This document shows, piece after piece, positions 15,351-24,430 of a stretch of 39,962 bases of DNA. The stretch lies in the NCBI GenBank assembly GCA_964570205.1, contig CAZMXI010000015.1:1-39962 (forward strand). Reading direction: 5' to 3'. Source of the DNA: CAZMXI01 sp964570205 (lineage in GTDB: Bacteria; Planctomycetota; Phycisphaerae; Tepidisphaerales; Tepidisphaeraceae). Both the position numbers and the translations under genes were made by a program. How positions within the stretch are numbered: position 1 is the first letter of the stretch; each line of letters starts with the position of its first letter. Under the pieces are notes generated by a model. It was not told the origin of the DNA. It worked only from the letters and a program-made list of their open reading frames with translations, and did not search any database.

Positions 15351-15379
15351 ATTCTATTGCCGAGCGACGAAAGGACCAA
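15351..15379 (-). promoter_or_regulatory. Candidate promoter for the deoxyhypusine synthase-like gene
   Basis: TTGGTC (15374-15379) and TAGAAT (15351-15356) are 17 bases apart on the minus strand. The -10 box matches TATAAT in 5 of 6 positions and the -35 box in 3 of 6. It lies about 45 bases before the start codon. Confidence 0.35.
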
Positions 15380-15475
15380 ACTCCGGAAAACTGCGGACGA
15401 CCTGATCAACGCCGCTCATCGCAAAACCGGCTTCAGCAAATTGGGGTGTTGGCGCAGGGGGATTTGGTTTCTACT

Positions 15476-16339
15476 ATGCGCCGCGTGGGCATCGACCGGT
15501 TGACTCCTTCGCGTCTTCGAGTTTACCTGCGGGCGGAACAGGCATTTGGGCTCAGTTCCCTGCCTGTCCGACTGCCGGTGGCTGGCGATCAGCTTGCGCC
15601 CCCCCCAGCGCAGGCGCCTCCGACGCCCCCTGCGCGCGCCGCGGCCGCCGCGCGCCCGTCACAACCGGCGGCGCAACCAGCGCCGACGCCAGCCGCAGTC
15701 GAGCTGTTCGTCTCGCCCGACGCGGCGCCGTTTGATGCCCCGGCGCTTACCCGCGACCAGAAGATCAGCGCCCTTCAGGAGTTGGATCGGCAGCGGGTCA
15801 GCGTGTGCACACGATGCAGACTCTCCCAGACGCGCACACACACGGTTTTCGGCGAAGGGGATGTCGATGCATCCATCTTCTTCATCGGCGAAGGCCCCGG
15901 CGAGAGCGAAGACCTGAGCGGGCGGCCCTTCGTCGGCCGAGCCGGCCAGAAACTCGATGAGATGATCAGCGCCATGGGCCTGCGGCGCAACCAGGTTTAT
16001 ATCGGCAACATCGTCAAGTGCCGACCGCCGGGCAACCGCGTGCCCGGGCCCGACGAAGTGCAAGCGTGCACACCCTACCTGGTGCGGCAGCTCGGAATTA
16101 TCCGGCCGACAGTGATTGTCACACTGGGGTTGCCCGCGACGAAATTCATGCTCAACGTCAATTTGCCGATCGGCCGCCTGCGCGGCCAGTGGCACTCCTG
16201 GCGCGGAATCAAACTGATGCCGACGTACCATCCCTCCTACGTATTGCGTAACTACACGATTGAGACACGAAAGGCGGTATGGAGCGACCTTCAACAGGTC
16301 ATGACCGCGCTCGGGCTGGAGAGCCCGCGGAACAAATAG
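15476..16339 (+). CDS. Family 4 uracil-DNA glycosylase (iron-sulfur type)
   Basis: A 287-residue protein starting at ATG 15476; a GTG at 15446 is an alternative. Four cysteines of the 4Fe-4S cluster are visible: C111 and C114 (CTRCRLSQTR), C182 (KCRPPGN) and C198. Motif A (GEGPGESEDLSGRPFVG, 138-154) and motif B around YHPSYVLR (His252) define family 4. It removes uracil from DNA to start base-excision repair. Residues 40-75 are a Pro/Ala-rich linker between a small N-terminal region and the catalytic domain, a feature of many planctomycete and other GC-rich bacterial members. It lies 258 bases upstream of dnaA on the same strand. Confidence 0.92.
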   Translation: MRRVGIDRLTPSRLRVYLRAEQAFGLSSLPVRLPVAGDQLAPPPAQAPPTPPARAAAAARPSQPAAQPAPTPAAVELFVSPDAAPFDAPALTRDQKISALQELDRQRVSVCTRCRLSQTRTHTVFGEGDVDASIFFIGEGPGESEDLSGRPFVGRAGQKLDEMISAMGLRRNQVYIGNIVKCRPPGNRVPGPDEVQACTPYLVRQLGIIRPTVIVTLGLPATKFMLNVNLPIGRLRGQWHSWRGIKLMPTYHPSYVLRNYTIETRKAVWSDLQQVMTALGLESPRNK

Positions 16340-16597
16340 CGACTCCCTTCGCGGCGTTCGTCCGCAGAGCGAAAATGAGACATAATAAACCGGGTTGCGA
16401 GCCGTTGTTTTCAGTGTGCGCTTTTCTTGAACGAGACGGAAAAATCCGTAAGGTGATCGCAACCAATTTCTTCGGCGGCCCCAAAGCCGCGAAACGTGAC
16501 GTCATTCTTCGGGAAGAAGGCTTTCGTAGTTAACTCTAACGGCGGGCGATTCGGGGAACCGGGCTGCCGTCTTGCCGTGACAGGAATATGGACTGAC

Positions 16598-17961
16598 ATG
16601 ATCACGACCCACTCGCCAGTATCGCGCCCGACCCAGGCACGCGCGGCAGAGCCGGTCCCTCTCGACCCCTCGCTCTGGCGCCAGATACTCCAGATGGTGC
16701 GCATCCAGCATCCCAACCTCCACCGAGTCTGGTTCGACCAGATGCTGCCCCGGCAGCTCACCAACGGCGTCATCCAGATCAATGTGGCCAGTGCGGCTCA
16801 ACTCAACTTCTGCCAGAACCAGTGCCAGCAGCCCTTTACCGCCGCGGCGCAGGCCGCTACGGGCCGACTTCTCGCTGTCAGCTTCAACTGCGACAATCTG
16901 CCCACCGGCGGCGTCTATAACGATAACGACCAGCCCCTCGCCCTCAGCCCCGACTACACCTTTGAGACCTTCGTCGCGGGCCCCTGCAACCGCCTGCCGC
17001 ATGCCGCATGCATAGCTGTAGCGGAGCAGCCGGGCAAAGCATACAATCCATTGTTTATCCATGGCGGCGTCGGTCTCGGGAAGACGCACCTTCTCCAGGC
17101 CGTGTGCCAGCAGGTTCTCGATCGCCGCGGCGATCAGCGCATTCTTTATCTGTCCTGCGACAGCTTCATCAACCAGTTCATCAACGCGGTCAGCACTGGG
17201 CAGATGAACGAGTTCCGCTATCGCTACCGCCACGTCGATGTGCTGGTCATTGACGACATCCACTTCCTCGCCGGAAAAGTCCAGACGCAGGAAGAGTTCT
17301 TCCACACCTTCAACACGCTTTACCAGGGGCACAAGCAGATCNNNNNNNNNNCGGCCGATTGCCCCCCCAGCGAAATCCACGAGCTCGAGGAACGTCTTGT
17401 CAGCCGTTTCAACTGGGGCCTGGTCGCCCGCATCGATCGACCCTGCTACGAAACCCGCGTGGCCATTCTGAAGAAGAAGGCCGCGATGCGGGGCATGGAT
17501 CTGGCCGAGGATGTTCTCTGTTACGTCGCCGCCAAGATTGAAAGCAACACGCGAGAGCTCGAAGGCGCTGTCACCCGGATTCAGGGGATGGCCATGCTCC
17601 AGAACGGCGTGATCGACCTCGACCTCGCCAAAGCCGCCCTCGGGGAAACAGCCGCTCCGGAGCAGCGCCGGATCACCATCCAGCAGATTCTCGACGCCGT
17701 CACCAAGTACTACAACGTCCGAGTTTCAGACCTTCAGAGCAAGAAACGCCACAAGAGCATCGCCTTCCCCAGACAGGTGTGCATGTTCCTCGCCCGTCGC
17801 CATACCCAATACNNNNNNNNNNGGAGGAAATCGGCGGTTATTTTGGGGGCCGCGACCACACCACCGTCCTCCATGCCCTGCGCGCTGTGGATTCCGGCTG
17901 CAAGGCCGATCCTCGCGTGGCCGACCAGGTCGGCCATCTGGAACGCCAGATCAGCGGGTAA
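16598..17961 (+). CDS. dnaA: Chromosomal replication initiator protein DnaA (with two assembly gaps)
   Basis: Domain I is seen at the N-terminus (SLWRQILQMVRIQHPNLHRVWFDQML), followed by a very short linker. The AAA+ domain has Walker A GGVGLGKTHLL (Lys162), Walker B VLVIDDIHFLAG and the sensor region NTRELEGAVTRIQGMA. The C-terminal DNA-binding domain ends in EEIGGYFGGRDHTTVLHALR, the DnaA signature. Two N runs (17342-17351 and 17813-17822) interrupt the gene. The first sits before ADCPPSEI, where IVLS is expected. The second breaks the frame, but the correct tail is recognised in the next frame and ends at 17961. The break is best explained by a wrong gap length, not a mutation. The start has only a weak AGGA upstream. 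Domain II is unusually short. Confidence 0.9.
17342..17351. other. Assembly gap of ten N within dnaA
   Basis: Ten N bases sit between HKQI and ADCPP of DnaA. Reading the gap as 10 keeps the frame; 7 bases would also keep it and would encode the expected VLS. The gap hides residues of the AAA+ domain. Confidence 0.95.
17813..17822. other. Assembly gap of ten N within dnaA that breaks the frame
   Basis: Ten N bases separate RRHTQY from EEIGGYF of DnaA. The frame is kept only if the true gap is 3n+2 bases long; 5 bases would give the usual YSLEEIGG. The written length is therefore probably a placeholder. Confidence 0.95.
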
Positions 17962-17990
17962 GGCCTTACGTTCTTCCGGACCGCGGGCCA

Positions 17991-20183
17991 TTACGGCGCC
18001 CTGGAAATCTGCAGCTCGAACGCCGCCACGCCGTCAATCTCGAAGTGCTCGGCAGTGATCTCCACCGCCTTGCCTTCCTTCAGCTCCAGCACGCCCTTGT
18101 CGGTCGTCGGCACATGCCAGGTCCAGTTGTCGATCACCACCCGCCCATCCACAGTGATCCGGACCCCGTCATCGCTGATGGTCCTGAACTGCCATTTGCC
18201 TTTGGGCAGCGGCAGTTTCGTTCGCGCCATCATTCCGAAGCGGTCGCCCCCGAGCTTCGCCTGTGTCACTTTCTCCGACAGCTTCAAGTCGCCCGGCCCA
18301 CCCATTCCGTACTTCAGCGTCAGGTCATCCAGCGCGACCGTCACCGCCGTCGGTCCTTCTGCCAGCTTTCGATACGCATCCAGCTTCTCACGCGGATCGG
18401 TCTCGGCGGTCCACCTGAAGAACGTCGCATCCCATGTCGCGACGACAAACGACCCCTCGATCTCCTTGGTGAAGGCGCCGGAGGCGATGGTGGCGGCATA
18501 AGTGTAAACGCCGGGCCGATCCGCTTTCAGCACATAACGCCCCGGCTGACCCGAGGCCATCATCAAAGAGCCGCTCACGCCATTGCCTCGTAACGTCGCC
18601 TGCACCGGCCCGGGCATCCTGTGCAACTCGAACTCCACCTGGCTCGCGGTAGAACCGACCTGCCGCACCATGGGAGACTGGTGGTCCCATGGCCCCCATT
18701 CCGTCATGATGATCTTGTCCCGGCCGCGCAGCGCCGCCCTCGCCCCCACCGGCTTCGTCCTGCCTGGCAACTCCGGCAATGCCGCTTCGGCGCTTTCCAT
18801 CTCGACCTTCGCCCGTTTCACCTGGTGCTGCGCTTCGGCCGTCACCTCCTTGCCGACGCCCTCCATGTCGTTCTGTCCCAGCGTCACCTCGCCCGGACCG
18901 CGGAAGTGAACCGCCAGCGCATCACCGGTGAACCTGTTCCCGGCGATCACATTGTCGATCGACTCGATTCCATTCACCTTTCCCCACGGCTTGGCCTGGA
19001 AGTCTGGATTCGGCCCACCCCAGAAATGCACGCCGCACTTGTTGTCCTTGAATATGTTCCGGACCACGCGGTTCTTCCGGCCATGCTCAATGTTCACCCC
19101 GCCTCGCTCCAGGCCGTACCCCATTCCACCATTGTCCTCAAAGACATTCCCCGAGATCAGCGTATCCTGTGAATAGCCGCCCCACACGCCGCAGATCGCA
19201 TTGCCGACGATCCGGTTGTTCAGGAACCTGTTCCCGAACGAAAACGTCATCTCGATTCCGTGCGCGGGTGCATACGACAGATCGTTCCCGATCAGGATGT
19301 TGTTGCTGTTGCCCCGTCGCCTGTACCAGTCATCCGGATGCTGGCCCACGTCGGCAATGGCCTCTCGCCCGGCAAAACCGAAGAACCCGTCGCCCCCGTG
19401 CGTGATCGAATTCTCCGCGATGATGTTCCCGTTGTTCTGCTCGAAGCAGAGTATCCCCGCCGAATCCTGCCCCCGGTTGTACACGCCGTGGCTGTACCCG
19501 CGCACACAGAAGTCGATCGCATTTCGGCTGATGATGTTCTTTTCACTGCGCCACATCGCGATGCCCCACCCGCTGTTGAACGAGAAATCGTTGTCATAGA
19601 TGTTCGCGTTCCTCACGCGGTCGAGCACCAGCGCGTTCTGCCCATGCCGCACGCGGCATTCACGAACCGTCACCCCTTCCGAGTCTTCGATACAGATCGC
19701 CGCACCGTAGTTGTTCAGCCACTCGTTCTTGTCGTTGTTGTGCGGCCAGAGCCAGTCCGACCCATCCTCCGCCGCCGGTGTCGACTTCAGGTGCTGCCGC
19801 CGATTGTCCGAAGCGTCGATCCCCTCCAGCGCCAATCCATTCGCTTGGCTGGCATACACCCCGCACCAGTACCCGCTCACCGTCGCGTTCCGCACCGTCA
19901 CGTTCGCATGCCCGTTCAGCCGGATACCATAGCCCTTGTATTCATCCGGCCGGCGCTCGGTCGGCGACCCACGCAACACCGCGCCCTCAGCAAACTCGAC
20001 CACAATCCCTGGTGCCTCAATCTGGATGACCCCGTTCCCATTGACATCCTCGATCACCGCTCCCGCCGGAATCTCCACCCGGCACGACTGCCGGATCACC
20101 GTATCATCGGCCGTGACCTTCACCGTTGGAGACTCCGCCACCCCCAACGCACACACACCCGCCACAAGTGACAATAGCGACAT
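17991..20183 (-). CDS. Secreted right-handed beta-helix protein with C-terminal PA14-like domain
   Basis: A 730-residue exported protein. Residues 1-18 are a signal peptide (LLSLVAGVCALGVAES). Residues 80-430 carry repeats of the NosD/pectate-lyase beta-helix type (NxI..N.I...G, e.g. NIYDNDFSFNSGWGIAM, NRFLNNRIVGNAICGVWGG, NVIAGNRFTGDALAV). A middle beta-sandwich region (about 480-590) is unassigned. The C-terminus (residues 660-725) resembles PA14: WQFRTISDDGVRITVDG, VVIDNWTWH and then KAVEITAEHFEIDGVAAFELQI, typical of sugar-binding PA14 domains. It probably binds or cuts polysaccharide outside the cell, but the catalytic residues are not evident. It is convergent with dnaA (29 bases). A GAGG motif lies about 9 bases before ATG. 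Confidence 0.85.
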   Translation of the reverse strand: MSLLSLVAGVCALGVAESPTVKVTADDTVIRQSCRVEIPAGAVIEDVNGNGVIQIEAPGIVVEFAEGAVLRGSPTERRPDEYKGYGIRLNGHANVTVRNATVSGYWCGVYASQANGLALEGIDASDNRRQHLKSTPAAEDGSDWLWPHNNDKNEWLNNYGAAICIEDSEGVTVRECRVRHGQNALVLDRVRNANIYDNDFSFNSGWGIAMWRSEKNIISRNAIDFCVRGYSHGVYNRGQDSAGILCFEQNNGNIIAENSITHGGDGFFGFAGREAIADVGQHPDDWYRRRGNSNNILIGNDLSYAPAHGIEMTFSFGNRFLNNRIVGNAICGVWGGYSQDTLISGNVFEDNGGMGYGLERGGVNIEHGRKNRVVRNIFKDNKCGVHFWGGPNPDFQAKPWGKVNGIESIDNVIAGNRFTGDALAVHFRGPGEVTLGQNDMEGVGKEVTAEAQHQVKRAKVEMESAEAALPELPGRTKPVGARAALRGRDKIIMTEWGPWDHQSPMVRQVGSTASQVEFELHRMPGPVQATLRGNGVSGSLMMASGQPGRYVLKADRPGVYTYAATIASGAFTKEIEGSFVVATWDATFFRWTAETDPREKLDAYRKLAEGPTAVTVALDDLTLKYGMGGPGDLKLSEKVTQAKLGGDRFGMMARTKLPLPKGKWQFRTISDDGVRITVDGRVVIDNWTWHVPTTDKGVLELKEGKAVEITAEHFEIDGVAAFELQISRAP

Positions 20184-20276
20184 CGAGTTGGCCCTCGTTA
20201 TGGAACGTCAACGAGCGTACCCGCCGCCCACCCCCCAGGCAACCGCCCCAACTCATGTTGCGATCCTCTCCACCGT

Positions 20277-21068
20277 TTAGCGCCGCCTCGCTCGACGCAA
20301 CAATGCCGCCGTGGCCACCATCGTCAGTGCCAACCCACCCGGTTCAGGCACCGTCGGATTCGCCAGCGCCCCGCCGCTGTAGCCGGCATCGATATAGATA
20401 TCATCAATCATCAGCGGTCCCGAATTCTCGCTGCTGCCCCCGCCAGTCTTGATGAAGAGCGTCCTCAGGTCGCCCGCCACGCCATCCCGAAAGTCGAACA
20501 CACTCACATTCCCCACGATCGATTTGAGCTGGTCCGTGGCCGTCGCATCCTCCCCCGTCCGGTCATGCAGATAGACCTCGGTCTGGTCGGCAATGTTGTC
20601 GATCACGAGCCATGCGTTATACCAGGTGTCGGGCAGAAGCTCCGCCACCTCCGAATATCCCTGGCCATCATTGATGCGCAAATCGTTCGACTGATTCGCC
20701 ATCCCGACCTCGGCCTCGAAGTCGCCAAACTGGTCTGGCCCCGCCATATCCGACATGCCAAATGAGTACATCTGTTGACCCCCAAAGCGGAACCGCAGAA
20801 ATAGCACTTGCATAGTGCCGTTTGCGATCAACAATGGCTTGTACAGCCGCGTCGAGTCTGTCACAACACTCAGTACCTGGTTCGCGCTATCCGCCGGGTC
20901 TGCCGCCACTTGCGACGTGATCGCGGCGGCGAACCACTCATTCTGACCATTGATGCTGCCCGGCGTCAGTCCCTCAAAGTCCTCCACCTTGACGAAACTG
21001 CCCTGCGCGCTGGTCGCCCATGCGCAGAGCAACGATGCCGCCAATGCACAGCGTAGCCCACATCCCAT
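20277..21068 (-). CDS. PEP-CTERM surface protein
   Basis: A 263-residue exported protein. A signal peptide (ALAASLLCAWATSAQG) is followed by a beta-rich domain of about 200 residues (DFEGLTPGSINGQNEWF is an early recognisable motif in similar planctomycete proteins). The C-terminus is VPEPGG, a hydrophobic helix (LALTMVATAALL) and a basic cluster (RRARRR), the PEP-CTERM signal processed by exosortase. Such proteins are anchored or displayed on the outer surface in planctomycetes. Exosortase itself is not in the window. A very strong AGGAGGAGG site precedes the ATG at 21068. The domain (residues 30-235) resembles a carbohydrate-binding beta-sandwich of the LamG/concanavalin type, but this is only suggestive. 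Confidence 0.88.
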   Translation of the reverse strand: MGCGLRCALAASLLCAWATSAQGSFVKVEDFEGLTPGSINGQNEWFAAAITSQVAADPADSANQVLSVVTDSTRLYKPLLIANGTMQVLFLRFRFGGQQMYSFGMSDMAGPDQFGDFEAEVGMANQSNDLRINDGQGYSEVAELLPDTWYNAWLVIDNIADQTEVYLHDRTGEDATATDQLKSIVGNVSVFDFRDGVAGDLRTLFIKTGGGSSENSGPLMIDDIYIDAGYSGGALANPTVPEPGGLALTMVATAALLRRARRR

Positions 21069-21204
21069 CTTAGCCTCCTCCTAGATTAACAATGACTTGC
21101 CGTCGACAAATATACCACATATTCGGACCGGTTCAGCACCATTTCCTGGTTTCGGGTTTGCTTTCTCAGATTCCTTCGGCGCTCACGGGTTACAATGGCC
21201 CATC

Positions 21205-22320
21205 ATGCGATGGATCATCCTTCCGGCACTCTTCGGCACACTGGCCTGGACGGCCTTCGCCGCCGATCGGAAATCCACTTCACCCTGGCCGCAGATCCAG
21301 GGCCATTTTGCTCCGCCAGCCGAATTCCTGGGCCAGTTCGGCCAGTACCGCTCGCCGCTCCTGTTCGATGATGGCCGGCCCGTCCACACTCCCCAGGAAT
21401 GGCAGCAGCGGCGGAAGGAAATCCTTGCCTACTGGCACGGCGTCATGGGTCCCTGGCCCGACCTCCTGAACAAGCCAGCCATTACCATCATCGGAACCGA
21501 GCCGAGGGAGGATTTCTCTCAGCATCGCGTGCGCGTGCAGCTTGACGCCGATCGTTCCATCGATGGCTACCTGCTCATGCCCCGGGGCGACGGTCCGTTT
21601 CCGGCGGTGGTTGTTCCCTTCTACGAGCCCCAGACCAGCATGGGCGTGGGCAAGTCGCAGCTTCGTGATTTCGGCCTGCAACTCACCCGCCGCGGCTTCG
21701 TCACCCTCTGCATCGGCTCGCCCGGCGGCGATGCGCGCAAGCCGGCACTTGGCCATGCGGTTTGTCAGCCGCTCAGTTACCTCGCCTGGGTCGCCGCCAC
21801 CTGCCACAACGCCCTGGCCAACCACGCCGCTGTCGATCACACGCGCATCGGCATCGTCGGGCATTCCTATGGCGGCAAGTGGGCCATGTTCGCCGCCTGC
21901 CTTTATGACAAGTTCGCTTGCGGAGTCTGGTCCGATCCCGGCATCGTCTTCGATGAGCGGCGGCCCAATGTCAACTACTGGGAGCCCTGGTATCTCGGGC
22001 TCGATCCCACCAGCAAGCGCAAGCCCGGCGTCGTCACCCCCGACAACCCCCGCACCGGCGCCTATCGGCGGCTCGTCGCCGATGGCCGCAACCTGCACGA
22101 ACTCCAGGCCCTCATGGCCCCTCGCCCCTTCCTCGTCTCCGGCGGCGCTGAGGATGGCCCACAGCGATGGATCCCCCTCAACCATGTCATCGCGGTCAAC
22201 AGGCTCTTGGGAAACCAAAACCGCGTCGGCATGACAAACCGCACCACCCACGATCCCACCGCCCGGTCCAACGAGGTCATCTACCTCTTTTTCGAGCACT
22301 TCCTCAAACAAGAGCAGTGA
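21205..22320 (+). CDS. Secreted alpha/beta hydrolase (acetyl xylan esterase/dienelactone hydrolase-like)
   Basis: A 371-residue protein starting at 21205 with a signal peptide (MRWIILPALFGTLAWTAFA). The alpha/beta hydrolase fold shows GHSYGGK with nucleophile Ser221, an oxyanion-type PFYEPQT segment, a candidate acid in SGGAEDGPQ and a candidate His in TTHD. Similar exported esterases in planctomycetes remove acetyl or other esters from plant and algal polysaccharides. It is divergent from the PEP-CTERM gene and follows the beta-helix gene, so three exported proteins sit together. The substrate is not identifiable from sequence. Confidence 0.85.
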   Translation: MRWIILPALFGTLAWTAFAADRKSTSPWPQIQGHFAPPAEFLGQFGQYRSPLLFDDGRPVHTPQEWQQRRKEILAYWHGVMGPWPDLLNKPAITIIGTEPREDFSQHRVRVQLDADRSIDGYLLMPRGDGPFPAVVVPFYEPQTSMGVGKSQLRDFGLQLTRRGFVTLCIGSPGGDARKPALGHAVCQPLSYLAWVAATCHNALANHAAVDHTRIGIVGHSYGGKWAMFAACLYDKFACGVWSDPGIVFDERRPNVNYWEPWYLGLDPTSKRKPGVVTPDNPRTGAYRRLVADGRNLHELQALMAPRPFLVSGGAEDGPQRWIPLNHVIAVNRLLGNQNRVGMTNRTTHDPTARSNEVIYLFFEHFLKQEQ

Positions 22321-22323
22321 TCC

Positions 22324-22343
22324 GCCGCGCGACCCCTCGCGGC
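22324..22343 (+). terminator. Hairpin just after the alpha/beta hydrolase stop
   Basis: GCCGCG (22324-22329) and CGCGGC (22338-22343) form a 6-bp stem with an 8-base loop, 3 bases after the stop codon. No T-run follows, so termination is only possible. Confidence 0.35.
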
Positions 22344-22426
22344 AAAGGCCATCCGCAGACGTCGGCTGGACATTTGCTTTTCCCGCACACGTCGATACAT
22401 TGGCCGCCCTACCATTACGGAAAGCC

Positions 22427-23552
22427 ATGATTCACGAAAACCTCGCTCAATCGATCGAAAACCTTTCGGCCCGGATGTTGACTATCCGGGACTCTCTTTG
22501 ACTTGCCGGGCAAACAGGCTCGCCGAAAACAGCTCGAAGACAAGATGGGCGAACCCGGATTCTGGGATCATCCCGAGTCCGCGCAGTCACTCGTCGGCGA
22601 GTTGAAGGTTCTCAAGGCCCAGATAGACCCTGTCCAGGCCATGCTCACCGGCTTGGCGGATGTCCGCGCCCTGCATGAACTGGCCATCGAGGCCGCTGAT
22701 GAGGCTTCGATGGAGGAAGCCGATCGCATGCTCGCCGATCTTGAGAAGAAGGGCGAGCGCATCGAGCTTCAGTCGCTGCTCGATGGCAAGAATGACCACC
22801 GCGACTGCTTCTTCCAGATTCACGCGGGCGCTGGCGGCACGGAGGCGCAGGACTGGGCCGAGATGCTGCTGCGGATGTACCTGTACTTCTTTGAAAATCG
22901 CGGGTGGGATGTGTCCGAGGTGGACCGGCAGGAAGGCGAGCAGGCCGGCATCAAGGGTGTCACCCTGCACGTGAAAGGCGAATACGCCTACGGCTACCTG
23001 CGCACGGAGGCGGGGGTTCACCGGCTGGTCCGGCCATCGCCGTTCAACGCCCAGAACAAGCGGCAGACTTCGTTCGCCTCGGTGGATGTCGTGCCCGAGT
23101 TTGAGGAAGACAACACCGAGATCGAAATTCCCGAGAAGGACCTGGACATCATGGCCTTCGCGCGGTCCGCCGGGCCGGGCGGGCAGAACGTCAACAAGGT
23201 GGCCTCGGCCGTGCGGATCACGCACATCCCCACGGGCATCCAGGTTACGTGCTCGGTGGAGCGGTCGCAGCAGCAGAACAGGCGGCTGGCGATCGCGATG
23301 CTTAAAGGCCGGCTCGAGCTGCTTGAGCAGGCCAAGCGCGATGACGAGCTCAAGAAACTGTACGGCGAAAAGGGCGCGATCGCCTGGGGCAACCAGATCC
23401 GGTCTTACGTGCTGGATGATCGGCGCGTGAAGGACCATCGCACCAACGTCGAGACGAGCAACGTCGAGTCGGTGCTGGACCGCGGCGAGCTGGATATGTA
23501 CATCGACGCCGAACTGCACCGCCGCAAGGCCAAGCAGGCGGCCAAGGGCTAA
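22427..23552 (+). CDS. prfB: Peptide chain release factor 2, with programmed +1 frameshift
   Basis: RF2 ends translation at UGA and UAA. The gene starts at ATG 22427 and reads 24 codons to an in-frame TGA at 22499. It then continues in the +1 frame from GAC at 22500 for 350 residues, giving about 374 residues in total. Key features are SPF in RPSPFNAQNKR (stop-codon recognition) and SAGPGGQNVNKVASA with GGQ (peptide hydrolysis). The frameshift site is CTTTGAC, as in E. coli. RF2 is thereby made only when UGA reading is slow, which controls its own level. The annotated coding sequence must be joined as 22427-22498 and 22500-23552. It converges with the sugar-isomerase gene, which ends 18 bases away. 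Confidence 0.96.
22496..22502 (+). promoter_or_regulatory. prfB programmed +1 frameshift site CTTTGAC
   Basis: CTT TGA C lies at the end of the 24-codon first reading frame. The peptidyl tRNA on CTT slips forward by one base at the stop, so GAC is read next. The upstream Shine-Dalgarno-like stimulator is weaker than in E. coli (CGGGACTCT before CTT instead of AGGGGGTAT). Confidence 0.95.
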
Positions 23553-23570
23553 GCGCGGCCCGCGCCAGAC

Positions 23571-24416
23571 CTACCGCAGTTTCACGTTGGCTTTCACCGC
23601 CATGTCGCGCACGTGCTCGGCGGCCAGTGCATAGTCCTCGGCGCTGGCCAGATGCTCGAGCATCAGGGGAATGTCGGCATCCAGCTTCGACAGCCCCTGG
23701 AGGAACGCGATGTAATCCAGCCCGCCCGTGCCAATCCGCACCTCATCCAGATGCACCATGAGCCGATCGTGAAGGATGATGTCCTTGGCGTGGCAGCTCC
23801 GGATGTGCGGGCCGAGCTTCTCGAAGCACTCGCGGATCATCGCGCCGTTGTCGTAATAGCGGGATGGGCAGTTCACCAGGTTCGTCGGGTCCAGGTGAAC
23901 GGCGAACCGCGGGCGGTCGATCGCCTTGATGAGGGCGACGTAGGCGTCCGCCGAGTCCGGCCAGGCCCAGGGCATGGTCTCCAGCGTGTAATACGTCCGG
24001 GTCGGCTTCACGGCGTCGATGATCGTCCTGACGCACTCGGCAATGATGTCGAACGTCTCCTTCGACAGGTTGGCCTTGTCCGGGCCATCCCACTTCTTCC
24101 CGCGCGAGCCGGCGATGTTCACGCAGCAGCGTGCGCCGATGCGGTCGGCCAGGGACAGGCGGTCCTGGCAGAGCTTGATGTTCTTCTTCGCCTCGGCCGG
24201 GTCCGGGCTGATCGGGTTGCTCCACGCGCCCACCTCGGCGATGACGATGTCCGCCGCCCTGGCGGCATCCTCGAAAGCCCGGATGAGCTTTTCATCGTCG
24301 GGCTTCTTCATGACCGCGTTGGGGCAATACGCGGCTGAATAACCGTGCCGCCTGACCGCCTCGATCCATTGCTGGGGCGTTTCCTGGGCTCCGTAAACCG
24401 GTCCACCGAGTCGCAT
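23571..24416 (-). CDS. Sugar phosphate isomerase/epimerase-like TIM barrel protein
   Basis: A 281-residue protein starting at 24416 with a near-perfect AAGGAGGT site. It has the xylose-isomerase-like TIM barrel: MRLGGPVYGAQETPQQW, then IVIAEVGAWSNPISPDP, GARCCVNIAGSRG, TLETMPWAWP (conserved Glu metal ligand), FAVHLDPTNLVNCPSRY and SCHAKDIILHDR (conserved His and Asp). The final Glu is in MLEHLASAEDY. Family members isomerise or epimerise sugars and inositols; the substrate is unknown. The gene is downstream of the ABC ATPase gene by 14 bases and likely transcribed with it. Confidence 0.88.
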   Translation of the reverse strand: MRLGGPVYGAQETPQQWIEAVRRHGYSAAYCPNAVMKKPDDEKLIRAFEDAARAADIVIAEVGAWSNPISPDPAEAKKNIKLCQDRLSLADRIGARCCVNIAGSRGKKWDGPDKANLSKETFDIIAECVRTIIDAVKPTRTYYTLETMPWAWPDSADAYVALIKAIDRPRFAVHLDPTNLVNCPSRYYDNGAMIRECFEKLGPHIRSCHAKDIILHDRLMVHLDEVRIGTGGLDYIAFLQGLSKLDADIPLMLEHLASAEDYALAAEHVRDMAVKANVKLR

Positions 24417-24430
24417 GCCGACCTCCTTCG

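Noticed and set aside
16340..16597. Possible replication origin upstream of dnaA
   Set aside because: I looked for DnaA boxes (TTATCCACA and close variants) and saw none. The region is only moderately AT-rich and has just weak hairpins.
17813..17961. dnaA pseudogene by frameshift
   Set aside because: The frame break coincides with a placeholder N run and the tail is intact in the next frame.
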